Source: RSA11 sp965652565
Lineage (GTDB): Bacteria > Actinomycetota > Thermoleophilia > Solirubrobacterales > 70-9
DNA length: 11,091 nt
Reading direction: 5' to 3'
Assembly: GCA_965652565.1 (NCBI GenBank)
Contig: CBFGWL010000088.1
Location: forward strand, 1 to 11,091
Shown: piece after piece, positions 1-7,246 of the stretch
Numbering within the stretch: the stretch's first letter is position 1
How the letters are laid out: every line of letters starts with the position of its first letter
Position numbers and translations under genes: made by a program
The notes under the pieces: generated by a model
What the model saw: the letters and a program-made list of their open reading frames with translations, nothing else
Told to the model about the DNA's origin: nothing
The model's database searches: none

Positions 1-191
1 TCCCCTCCTTCGCCGCCCTTCCCCGACGCGTCGCGCCACCACGCCGCCCGGGCGCCCGCCGCCAACGCCCGCGCCGCCCCCGCGCCCGCCACCAACCCCC
101 CGCGCCGCCGCTCACACCCGGGCCCCCGCCACCACCGCCGCGCACCTCCGGGTTGGCGGGTCCTCGTCTGGGCAGGGATACTGGCTAGCGG
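1..191. other. C-rich stretch without a supported gene
   Basis: The first 150 or so bases are almost entirely C and G on this strand, with C greatly outnumbering G, and read as Pro/Ala/Arg/His-rich in all three forward frames. One frame stays open from base 1 to a TAG at 185-187, four bases before the pgsA ATG, so this could be the low-complexity C-terminal tail of an upstream gene. No domain or ribosome binding site can be seen that would decide this. It could equally be noncoding or simply low-complexity sequence. Confidence 0.4.
153..182 (+). promoter_or_regulatory. Candidate promoter of pgsA
   Basis: TTGGCG at 153-158 and GATACT at 177-182 are separated by 18 bp, a plausible -35/-10 pair. 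Transcription would begin around 189, only a few bases before the ATG at 192, giving a nearly leaderless mRNA. This fits the lack of a well-placed Shine-Dalgarno; the nearest purine run, AGGGA at 174-178, is 13 bases away. Matches to consensus are modest. Confidence 0.35.
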
Positions 192-764
192 ATGTTCCCA
201 CTGAACCTGCCGAACGTGCTGACCGTGCTGCGCATCCTCGCGGTGCCCGTGGTCGTCGTCGCGCTGCTCGAGGAGACGCCGGAGGGCGACGTGATCGCCG
301 CCGCCGTCTTCGCGCTCGCTGCCTTCAGCGACGGACTCGACGGCTACGTCGCGCGCCGCCGCCAGCAGATCACGACCTTCGGCAAGCTCATGGATCCGCT
401 CGCCGACAAGCTGCTCGTCACAGCGGCCCTGGTCTCGCTCGTCTCGCTGAACCGCCTGGCGGCGTGGGTCGCGATGGTGATCATCGCCCGCGAGTTCGCC
501 GTCACCGGGCTGCGCGCCATCGCGGCGGAGCGCGGTGCGGTGATCGCGGCGAGCTGGATGGGCAAGGTGAAGACGGCGCTGCAGGTGCTCGCGATCTTCG
601 CGCTGATCGCGTTCCAGCCGACGCCGCTGTGGGTGGACCTCACCGTCTACGCCGCGGTGGTCATGACCGTGGTCAGCGGTGCGGACTACTTCTTCGGCCT
701 GCGCCGGCACATCCGCGAGGCGACCGAGCACCGTGCCCGGGCGGCCGAGCCCGAGCCGCGCTGA
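192..764 (+). CDS. pgsA: CDP-diacylglycerol--glycerol-3-phosphate 3-phosphatidyltransferase
   Basis: This is a 190-residue integral membrane enzyme of the CDP-alcohol phosphatidyltransferase family. It is expected to join glycerol-3-phosphate to CDP-diacylglycerol, giving phosphatidylglycerol phosphate, the committed step to phosphatidylglycerol and cardiolipin. The family signature is intact: D47, D50-G51, A54-R55, then eight residues to G64, D68 and D72. The N-terminus (LPNVLTVLRI) is typical of PgsA and leads into the first membrane helix; further hydrophobic segments follow the motif, to about residue 170. Length is normal for the family. The ATG at 192 places the standard PgsA N-terminus at residue 5, so the start is convincing. 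The charged tail (HRARAAEPEPR) should be cytoplasmic. The gene converges on the secreted-protein gene, 42 bases downstream. Phosphatidylinositol-phosphate synthase is a related alternative, but the N-terminus and length favour PgsA. Confidence 0.9.
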   Translation: MFPLNLPNVLTVLRILAVPVVVVALLEETPEGDVIAAAVFALAAFSDGLDGYVARRRQQITTFGKLMDPLADKLLVTAALVSLVSLNRLAAWVAMVIIAREFAVTGLRAIAAERGAVIAASWMGKVKTALQVLAIFALIAFQPTPLWVDLTVYAAVVMTVVSGADYFFGLRRHIREATEHRARAAEPEPR

Positions 765-806
765 GCCCCTCTGACCCCCGCGCACCCGGCGCGCAACGCC
801 AAGCGT

Positions 807-1715
807 CTACTTCTTTTTCTTCTTCAGGCAGATCGCGTGCGCCGTGGCCACGACGGGGTCGGTGAACGGGCTCGGCACGCCGCCGCGTACCACCCAGCCG
901 TCGTCCGGGGCCTTGCCCTTGTCCTTGCTGTCCCACGGGAATGACTGCTTGACCCGCACGAAGATGCCCTGAACGCCGCCGCCCACCACGCGCCAGCCGG
1001 GCTTGTTCGGGCACCGCACGACGATGCGCTTCGTCTGTCCGCCGTGGATCACGACCTGCTTGCGCTTGTAGCGGAACCCGACCGCCTTGGGCGGCATGCA
1101 GATCGCGAACGTGAGCATGTTGGCCGGGCCGTTGCTGGTGGTCGTCCGCATGCTCCAGCCGTCGTCCGGCACGGCCTGTGTGCCCTGGTTGCTGTACGGG
1201 CCGTTCGCGTCGACGCGGTTGTTCACGGGGTTGCCGGGCAACTGCACGCCGCCGCCCAGCACGCGATCGCCGAAGCACTGCTCGCTGCGAATCGACGAGA
1301 TCGTGCCGGCCCCGACCGCCCATATGGACGTCCGGTACGACAGCTGCCCCGCCGCGAGCGCCGGGCGCAGGCAGATGCGCACGTGCTTCATCTTGCGCGC
1401 GGTGTCGCCGTCGTTGTAGACGTTCGCGTACCAGCCATCGTCCCTGTCGCTGTCCGCGTCGCCCGCGTCGACGGGGTGGGAGGACGTCGCGGTCACCTCG
1501 TCGACCGGGCCGTTCACGGCGAAACCGCCCGCCGCGGCTCGCGTGCCCTGCTGGCAGTAGCCCGTGACCCCCGTATGAGCGCCGGGCGCGACCGTGTGGT
1601 TCGCGCTGACCATGTAGCGCACCGGCCCCGCCTTGAACGTCTGTGCATGGGTCGCCGCCTGCATGGCGAGCAGCGTCGCGCCCGCCAGCACCGCGACATG
1701 GATGATTCGCCTCAC
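807..1715 (-). CDS. Secreted protein with three tandem Cys-pair/DDGW repeats and a pentalysine C-terminus
   Basis: No function is recognised. The GTG at 1715 is chosen because it follows a GAGGGGAGAG Shine-Dalgarno and starts directly at a signal peptide: RR, a hydrophobic core (VAVLAGATLLAM), and a likely cleavage after THA at residue 24. The 302-residue product then contains three related units of about 85-90 residues. Each has an RY/SY entry strand, a Cys, a GGF or GGGV turn, a DDGW motif and a closing IC(L/M). The Cys residues fall at about 54/115, 147/206 and 235/296, so the spacing inside each unit is 59-61; one disulfide per unit is likely after export. The protein ends in five lysines. 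Small beta-rich repeats of this look occur in actinobacterial secreted proteins of unknown role. It is followed by the 3' end of pgsA in the opposite direction. A surface-binding or wall-associated role is only a guess. Confidence 0.75.
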   Translation of the reverse strand: MRRIIHVAVLAGATLLAMQAATHAQTFKAGPVRYMVSANHTVAPGAHTGVTGYCQQGTRAAAGGFAVNGPVDEVTATSSHPVDAGDADSDRDDGWYANVYNDGDTARKMKHVRICLRPALAAGQLSYRTSIWAVGAGTISSIRSEQCFGDRVLGGGVQLPGNPVNNRVDANGPYSNQGTQAVPDDGWSMRTTTSNGPANMLTFAICMPPKAVGFRYKRKQVVIHGGQTKRIVVRCPNKPGWRVVGGGVQGIFVRVKQSFPWDSKDKGKAPDDGWVVRGGVPSPFTDPVVATAHAICLKKKKK

Positions 1716-1749
1716 GGCTCTCCCCTCGGTCGAGCCCCCCGTCGAACCG

Positions 1750-1778
1750 ACCCTAACCCGGCCGGCGCGCGGCCGCAA
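1750..1778 (-). promoter_or_regulatory. Candidate promoter of the secreted repeat protein
   Basis: On the minus strand TTGCGG (1778-1773) and TAGGGT (1755-1750) are separated by 17 bp. Predicted initiation lies near 1743, about 28 bases upstream of the GTG start, leaving room for the visible Shine-Dalgarno. The -10 fits the TAnnnT pattern of high-GC actinobacteria, while the -35 matches only in TTG. Confidence 0.4.
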
Positions 1779-1822
1779 GCTGTTCGAATCGCGGGCGCCC
1801 GGCGCCCACGCGACTCAGATGC

Positions 1823-2875
1823 CTATGCGCGACCCTCGAGCCACTCGCGCTGCTCGACGTGGCGCTCCGAATGCGTGCCCGACTCGAGCTCGTCGAGGAT
1901 CTCGGCGAGCATCCCGGTGCGCTCGGCGACCACCGAGTGGCGGTGGATCGTCTCCAGGTTCTCCTGGCGGGCGAGCACGAACCCACCGTCGCGCAGCTGC
2001 GGGTAGGCCTCGGCGACGCGGCGGATCATCTCGCGCACGACGTCCTCGACGAACCGCGGATTGCGGTGCGCCTTCTCGACCACGGAGGCCTCGTCGGTGC
2101 GCTTCATCAGCTCGTAGATCTCGGAGCTCATCGACTGCTCGACGATGTGCAGCAGATCGCGCGCGTCGATGTCCACGTCGACGCCCTCGGGGCGGCCGAG
2201 GTGGAGCTCGCCGATGCCGCGTTGGTTGTGGGTTGCCACGGGAACCGAGCGGAAGATGCGCTCCATGTCCTCGGCGCTGAAGCCCTCCTTGGCGAGCCGC
2301 TCGCGGGCCGCGCCGGTGAGCTCCTCCTGCGCGCAGGGGCACGCGGTCATGCCCTGGGCCTCGACCCCCGTCAGCGTCCGCGTGCCGCGCTCGGACGCCA
2401 CCGCGATCCCGTGCAGCTTGTAGATCTCCTGCGTGCGCAGCCCGGAAACGGGCGCCTTCACGGTCTCGGGGTAGCGGGCTTCGATCCGCACCTCGGCGCG
2501 CAGGCCGCGCTGGCGCTCGCGGACGTGCTCGGCGATGTGAGCCGCGAGCTCCTCGGCGCGCAGCGTCTCGCTGAGCACGACCTCGTCGATCGCCTCGTTG
2601 ACGATCTCCTCGAAGCGCGACATGTGCACGCCGGCCTGGCGCGGGTTGAGATCGACGAAGCACTCGAGCTCCGCGAAGAACAGCGTCTCGGGGTCGTCGT
2701 CGGCGCCGTTCGCGCGCACGTGGATGACTTTCTCGACGCCGCGCACGCCTACCCGGGTGAGGCTCACCTGGGTGGCGGGCAGTCCGGCTTGGACATCGCG
2801 GGACTCGGCGCGGAGGGCCGCGCCGCCACCGATCACCTCGGGGGTCGCGGCCAGCGGATCAGGGGCGTTGGCCAT
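1823..2875 (-). CDS. folE2: GTP cyclohydrolase FolE2 (type IB, zinc-independent family)
   Basis: The 350-residue product belongs to the FolE2/MptA family (COG1469). These cytoplasmic enzymes convert GTP to 7,8-dihydroneopterin triphosphate, the first step of tetrahydrofolate synthesis; FolE2 does so with Mn or Fe in place of the Zn of FolE. Family landmarks are in order: RDVQ with the VSLTRVGVRGV strand (about 27-47), QAGVHMSRFEE (80-90), the CPC active-site motif (179-181), THNQRG (215-220) and the MSSEIYELMKRTDEASVVEKA-like segment rich in catalytic acids (about 255-275). The ATG at 2875 begins a normal-length N-terminal arm; no Shine-Dalgarno is visible. A TACCCT eight bases upstream of the ATG could be the -10 of a nearly leaderless mRNA. 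The gene is divergent from the sigma factor gene, 142 bp away. In many bacteria folE2 is under Zur control, but I see no convincing Zur box here. Confidence 0.92.
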   Translation of the reverse strand: MANAPDPLAATPEVIGGGAALRAESRDVQAGLPATQVSLTRVGVRGVEKVIHVRANGADDDPETLFFAELECFVDLNPRQAGVHMSRFEEIVNEAIDEVVLSETLRAEELAAHIAEHVRERQRGLRAEVRIEARYPETVKAPVSGLRTQEIYKLHGIAVASERGTRTLTGVEAQGMTACPCAQEELTGAARERLAKEGFSAEDMERIFRSVPVATHNQRGIGELHLGRPEGVDVDIDARDLLHIVEQSMSSEIYELMKRTDEASVVEKAHRNPRFVEDVVREMIRRVAEAYPQLRDGGFVLARQENLETIHRHSVVAERTGMLAEILDELESGTHSERHVEQREWLEGRA

Positions 2876-2968
2876 TGAGGCTGAGGGTACCGATGGGCGC
2901 GCTTCCGGCCGGCATGCAGGGGCTTTCCGGAGGGCGGCGAGGGGACTGGAAAACGCCCCTGCGATGCG

Positions 2969-2974
2969 TATACT
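2969..2974 (+). promoter_or_regulatory. Candidate -10 element of the sigma factor gene
   Basis: TATACT is a near-consensus -10 hexamer in a very GC-rich surround. It predicts initiation near 2981 and a leader of about 37 bases before the TTG start at 3018. No good -35 lies 16-18 bp upstream (CTGGAA at 2946-2951 is the best). Its position downstream of the in-frame ATG at 2964 argues against that ATG as the start. Confidence 0.4.
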
Positions 2975-3000
2975 TCGCCGCGCCCGCATACCTGTTAGGC

Positions 3001-3010
3001 GAGGAGAGGA
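3001..3010 (+). promoter_or_regulatory. Ribosome binding site deciding the TTG start of the sigma factor
   Basis: GAGGAGAGGA lies seven bases upstream of TTG at 3018-3020. No comparable purine run precedes the in-frame ATG at 2964, so the TTG is the better start. Confidence 0.7.
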
Positions 3011-3017
3011 CGGGCAC

Positions 3018-4183
<1,166 letters not shown>

Positions 4184-4187
<4 letters not shown>

Positions 4188-5245
4188 GCGACCGGCTTTC
4201 GGCCCGCGGCGCGCGCCGGCTTGCGCGTCGTCGACTTGCGCACGACGAGCTGCGTCGGCACGACGACGGGGCATTCCGCGGGCTCGCGGCCCGCGATCAG
4301 GTCGGAGAGCATGCCCACGGCGGCGCGTCCCAGCTCCTCCGCGTTCAGGGCGACCGCCGTCAGCGGCGGATCGGCGTTGACGCTCGCGCGCGACTCGGTG
4401 TAGCCCGCGACCAGCAGCTCCTCGGGCACGCGCAGGGAGCGCGTGCGGGCGGCGTGCAACACGCCCAGCGCGAGCTGGTCGAGCGTGGCCCAGATCGCGT
4501 CGGGCCGATCGGGGCGGTCGAGGAGCTCGCTGGCGGCGGCGAACCCGGCGCTCTCGTTGATGAGGCCCTGGGTCCGGGCGATCGCCGGCTCCTGCCCGCG
4601 CGCCTCGCACCACGCGAGGTAGCCGGCGAGCGCGTCGCGGCTGTAGGAGGTGAGCGGCGGCGTCGTCACCAGTCCCACCCGCTGCGCACCCGCCTCGGCC
4701 AGGTGGTCCAGGACCATGAGCGCGGCGCCTCGGTGGTCGTTGTCCACCCAGTAGCGCGGTGCGGCCGGCTCGGTCTCGTCGTCGCGGCGCCCGGTGGTGA
4801 CGATCGGGATCCCGCGCGCCTCGAGGACGGGCAGGATGCGGTCGTCCACGACCGGGTCGACCACGATCGCTCCGTCGATCTCGACGCGCGTGAAGGGCGC
4901 GTCGGGGTCGGGCGAGCCGTCGGCAACCAGCGTGAGCCCGTTCTCCACGGCGCCGCCCGTGGCGGCCGAGAGCAACTGGATGAAGTAGTCGAAGTCGCCC
5001 AGGCCCATCGGCGCGTCGGGGTGGGTGGAGACGGTGATCCCGATCAGCCCCGTCCGGCCTGACGCGAGGTTGACGGCGCTCGCGTTCGGCCGGTAGCCGA
5101 GCTCGCCCGCGATTCGCACGATGCGCTCGCGGGTCGCTGGCGTCACGCGCCCCTTGCCGCTGAGCGCGTGCGAAACGGTGGTCGGCGAGACGCCCGCGGC
5201 AGCGGCCACGTCCTTGATGCCGATGCGCTTGGACTTGCCGGCCAC
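4184..5245 (-). CDS. LacI-family transcriptional regulator
   Basis: The 353-residue product is a typical LacI/GalR repressor. Residues 7-30 form the helix-turn-helix (IGIKDVAAAAGVSPTTVSHAL), with a PurR-like TTVSH recognition helix. A hinge helix (about 50-62, NASAVNLASGRT) carries the leucine that in this family inserts into the central CG step of the operator. The rest, from GLIGITVS (about 64) to 335, is a periplasmic-binding-protein-like effector and dimer domain, ending in a basic tail. The GTG at 5245 is chosen because it puts the HTH at the usual position and no ATG precedes it closely. It has no Shine-Dalgarno, and TATCCT sits at leaderless spacing just upstream. The gene is divergent from the ureohydrolase operon, whose promoter region contains two palindromes of LacI type, so it is very likely that operon's repressor. 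The ligand cannot be read from the sequence. Confidence 0.92.
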
Positions 5246-5251
5246 GGTGCG

Positions 5252-5257
5252 AGGATA
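5252..5257 (-). promoter_or_regulatory. Candidate -10 for a leaderless LacI-regulator mRNA
   Basis: TATCCT on the minus strand ends six bases before the GTG at 5245, so the GTG itself would be the first transcribed codon. This is the common actinobacterial leaderless arrangement and fits the absence of a Shine-Dalgarno. No convincing -35 is seen (CTCGAA at 17 bp). Confidence 0.4.
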
Positions 5258-5289
5258 AACGGAACCTGCGCCGTTTCGAGCCGGGGGGC

Positions 5290-5318
5290 TTGACTTGCCA
5301 AAGCGGTTTTGCTTTACT
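5290..5318 (+). promoter_or_regulatory. Promoter of the ureohydrolase operon
   Basis: TTGACT (5290-5295) and TTTACT (5313-5318) have a 17-bp spacer, the best promoter match in the window. Predicted initiation is near 5325, giving a leader of about 130 bases before the TTG start at 5456. The spacer is occupied by the first LacI-type operator. Confidence 0.75.
5297..5312. promoter_or_regulatory. LacI-family operator O1, inside the promoter spacer
   Basis: GCCAAAGCGGTTTTGC is a 16-bp inverted repeat with a central CG, two mismatched pairs and the AAA-n-CG-n-TTT core expected of LacI-family sites. It lies between the -35 and -10 of the operon promoter, so bound repressor would block RNA polymerase directly. 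Confidence 0.75.
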
Positions 5319-5333
5319 CGCGGCCAAGGCGAT

Positions 5334-5349
5334 GCCAAAACGCTTTGGC
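5334..5349. promoter_or_regulatory. LacI-family operator O2, downstream of the predicted start of transcription
   Basis: GCCAAAACGCTTTGGC is a 16-bp palindrome with one mismatched pair and a central CG. It shares the core of O1, and the two centres are 37 bp apart. At about +10 to +25 it would hinder promoter clearance and may cooperate with O1. Confidence 0.75.
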
Positions 5350-5440
5350 GTTCGCCCGAGCGGAGGCGCATCAGGAGGGCGCCGCCGGCTGAAAAACGGT
5401 CAGGAGCGCGTTGCCTCGCGGGGCACGGGTCCGTGACTAC

Positions 5441-5452
5441 GGAGGAGGAGAG
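5441..5452 (+). promoter_or_regulatory. Strong ribosome binding site deciding the TTG start of the ureohydrolase
   Basis: GGAGGAGGAGAG ends three bases before TTG at 5456-5458. The earlier in-frame TTG at 5411 has no such signal, and starting there would add 15 residues unlike the family. A similar GGAGGAGGAG run precedes the permease gene. Confidence 0.75.
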
Positions 5453-5455
5453 AAC

Positions 5456-6445
5456 TTGACTGACACCCAGGCCTCGGGAGCGGCGACCGACCCCACGATG
5501 TGGGCGAGCGTCCTACACGCCGGCCTCAGCAACTCGTTCATGCGCCTGCCCCACGTTCCGCCGCAGGCCGAGCAGCTGCGCCAGCACGGCGCGAAGGCAG
5601 CGATCTACGGGATCCCCTGGGACGCCACGAACATCAGCCGGACCGGGGCCAACTACGGGCCGCGCGGCATCCGCGACGTCTCCTGTCAGTTCCTTCCCTA
5701 CAACGCCACCTTCGACTTCGATTTGGCGGCCGCGCTCAACCCGGTAGACACGGGCGACACCAACGTCGTCCTCGCCAACGCCGAGAAGACGTTCGCGGCG
5801 GCCCAGGCCGACATCGGGCAGATCATCGAGGGGGGCGCGCTGCCGGTGACCCTCGGCGGCGATCACTCGATCACGATCCCGGCCGTCCGCGCGATCACCG
5901 ACCACTACAAGGACCCGGGGCTGATCCTGGTCGACATGCACCTCGACACGGCCCCGGACGTGGGCGGCGAGCTCCTGAACCACTGCTGCCCGATCCCGCG
6001 CGCCGTCGACGCCGGCTTCGATCCCGAGAAGATCGCCCTGGTCGGCATCTCCGGCTGGATGAACCCGAAGACCGAGCTCGAGTACTGCCGCGAGCGCGGG
6101 ATCACCGTGATCTGGCTGGAGGACATCTGGGAGCGCGGCACCGCCTGGGCGGTCGAGCGGGCGCTCGAGGTGGCCGGCGCGGGCGACGGCGTCTATCTCT
6201 CATTCGACGTCGATTCGCTCGACGCGGCCCACGCGCCTGGCACCTGCTGCCCCAGCCCCGGCGGGCTGACCAGCCGCGAGGCGATCGAGATCGTCCGCGG
6301 CGTCGCCAGCCCGGGCCTGTTGGGGGTCGACGTGGTCGAGGTCGGCCCCAGTCTCGACGCGACGCCATCCACGGCGCTGATCGGCGGCCGGATCGCGATC
6401 GAGGCGATGGCCTTCCATGCGGGCGCCGGTCGCAACGGACGATGA
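5456..6445 (+). CDS. Arginase/agmatinase-family ureohydrolase (guanidino hydrolase)
   Basis: The 329-residue product belongs to the binuclear-metal ureohydrolase family, which hydrolyses guanidino compounds to urea and an amine. All six expected metal ligands are present: H137 in GGDHS (134-138), D160, H162 and D164 in DMHLD, and D251 and D253 in SFDVDSLD. The agmatinase-like NYGPRGIR (66-73), the substrate-loop His (H176 in NHCC) and the SREA glutamate (E275) are also kept. Two spots differ from ordinary agmatinases: Cys-Cys follows H176 (usually Gly-Thr), and GTCCPSPGG (262-270) stands where most have GTGTPEPGG. The substrate is therefore probably not agmatine. Guanidinobutyrate, guanidinopropionate and guanidine are candidates; the HypA/HypB-like partners known for nickel guanidine hydrolase are absent. 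First gene of the LacI-controlled operon; its stop overlaps the amidase start by ATGA, implying translational coupling. Confidence 0.88.
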   Translation: MTDTQASGAATDPTMWASVLHAGLSNSFMRLPHVPPQAEQLRQHGAKAAIYGIPWDATNISRTGANYGPRGIRDVSCQFLPYNATFDFDLAAALNPVDTGDTNVVLANAEKTFAAAQADIGQIIEGGALPVTLGGDHSITIPAVRAITDHYKDPGLILVDMHLDTAPDVGGELLNHCCPIPRAVDAGFDPEKIALVGISGWMNPKTELEYCRERGITVIWLEDIWERGTAWAVERALEVAGAGDGVYLSFDVDSLDAAHAPGTCCPSPGGLTSREAIEIVRGVASPGLLGVDVVEVGPSLDATPSTALIGGRIAIEAMAFHAGAGRNGR

Positions 6446-7218
6446 AGGCGCTCCTGGCTCAGCTGGCGCCTGAGCCTGAGCCCGAGCTCAACGCCGCGCG
6501 GGCGCGCGACATCATCGCGAGCGCGGACGACGCGGAGCTCGCGGTCTTCCCCGAGCTCTATCTGGGCGGCTACGGCACCGACCGGCTCGCCGAACGCGCG
6601 CTGGCGCCCGACGACGACGCCCTCGGGCGGATCGGCGTGGCCTGCGCGCGCTCCGGGACCGCCGCCGTGGTGGGGTTCACGGAGGCCCTGCCCGATGGCG
6701 CCTACGCCAACTCGGCCGCCTGCTTCGAGCGCGACGGCAGCCTCGCGGCCGTCTACCGCAAGACTCAGCTCTTCGGCGAGGCCGAGGCGAGCGCGTTTGA
6801 GCCCGGAGACAAGCTGTGCGCCGTCACCCTCGCCGGCGTGCGCTGCGGCATCCTGATCTGCTTCGACGTCGAGTTCCCGGAGCCGGCTCGCCGGCTCGCC
6901 CAGGCGGGCGCGGCGCTGCTGGTCACGGCCTCGGCGAACATGGAGCCCTACGAGGAGGATCACCGGCTCGCCTCGCGGGCCCGCGCGCTCGACAACCGTC
7001 TGCCGCATCTCTACGTCAACCGGGTGGGCGAGGAATCCGGTTATCGCTTTGTCGGAGCCAGCCGCGCGATCGCACCGAACGGGGACGTGATCACCGAGCT
7101 GAGCACCTCGCAGGAACAAGTCTTCACGGTCGAGATCCCGTTGGGGGAGCGGCCTGAGGAAGAGGTCGATTATCTGAGCCTGGTCCGGCCTTCGCTGCCG
7201 GTAGCGGAGACCGGGTAG
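6442..7218 (+). CDS. Carbon-nitrogen hydrolase (nitrilase superfamily amidase)
   Basis: The 258-residue product is a cytosolic nitrilase-fold amidase. The Glu-Lys-Cys catalytic triad is complete: E38 in FPELYLGGY, K107 in YRKTQLF and C140 in LICFDVEFPE; E113 in FGEAE can be the fourth conserved acid. The C-terminal half keeps the usual ANM..., ARA.DN and N-V-G-E-E segments. The family hydrolyses non-peptide amides or carbamoyl amines (N-carbamoylputrescine, beta-ureidopropionate, omega-amides, 4-guanidinobutyramide). The ATG lies inside the ATGA overlap with the ureohydrolase stop, and there is no strong Shine-Dalgarno, so it is probably translated by ribosomes from the preceding gene. Together the two hydrolases can take a guanidino amide to an amino acid plus urea and ammonia. 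N-carbamoylputrescine amidase is a less likely reading, since it normally partners agmatine deiminase rather than a ureohydrolase. Confidence 0.88.
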   Translation: MKALLAQLAPEPEPELNAARARDIIASADDAELAVFPELYLGGYGTDRLAERALAPDDDALGRIGVACARSGTAAVVGFTEALPDGAYANSAACFERDGSLAAVYRKTQLFGEAEASAFEPGDKLCAVTLAGVRCGILICFDVEFPEPARRLAQAGAALLVTASANMEPYEEDHRLASRARALDNRLPHLYVNRVGEESGYRFVGASRAIAPNGDVITELSTSQEQVFTVEIPLGERPEEEVDYLSLVRPSLPVAETG

Positions 7219-7246
7219 GCCGGACGAGGAGGAGGAGAGGTACCCA

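Noticed and set aside
1794..1808. GGGCGC-CCG-GCGCCC hairpin as terminator of folE2
   Set aside because: Short stem, three-base loop and no T-tract on the minus strand.
2964..2966. ATG as start of the sigma factor
   Set aside because: No Shine-Dalgarno upstream, the likely -10 lies downstream of it, and the TTG at 3018 has a strong site at normal spacing.
5350..5455. Guanidine riboswitch in the operon leader
   Set aside because: Only weak small hairpins (one with ACGG in its loop) are seen; none of the conserved guanidine-I, -II or -III cores could be assembled.
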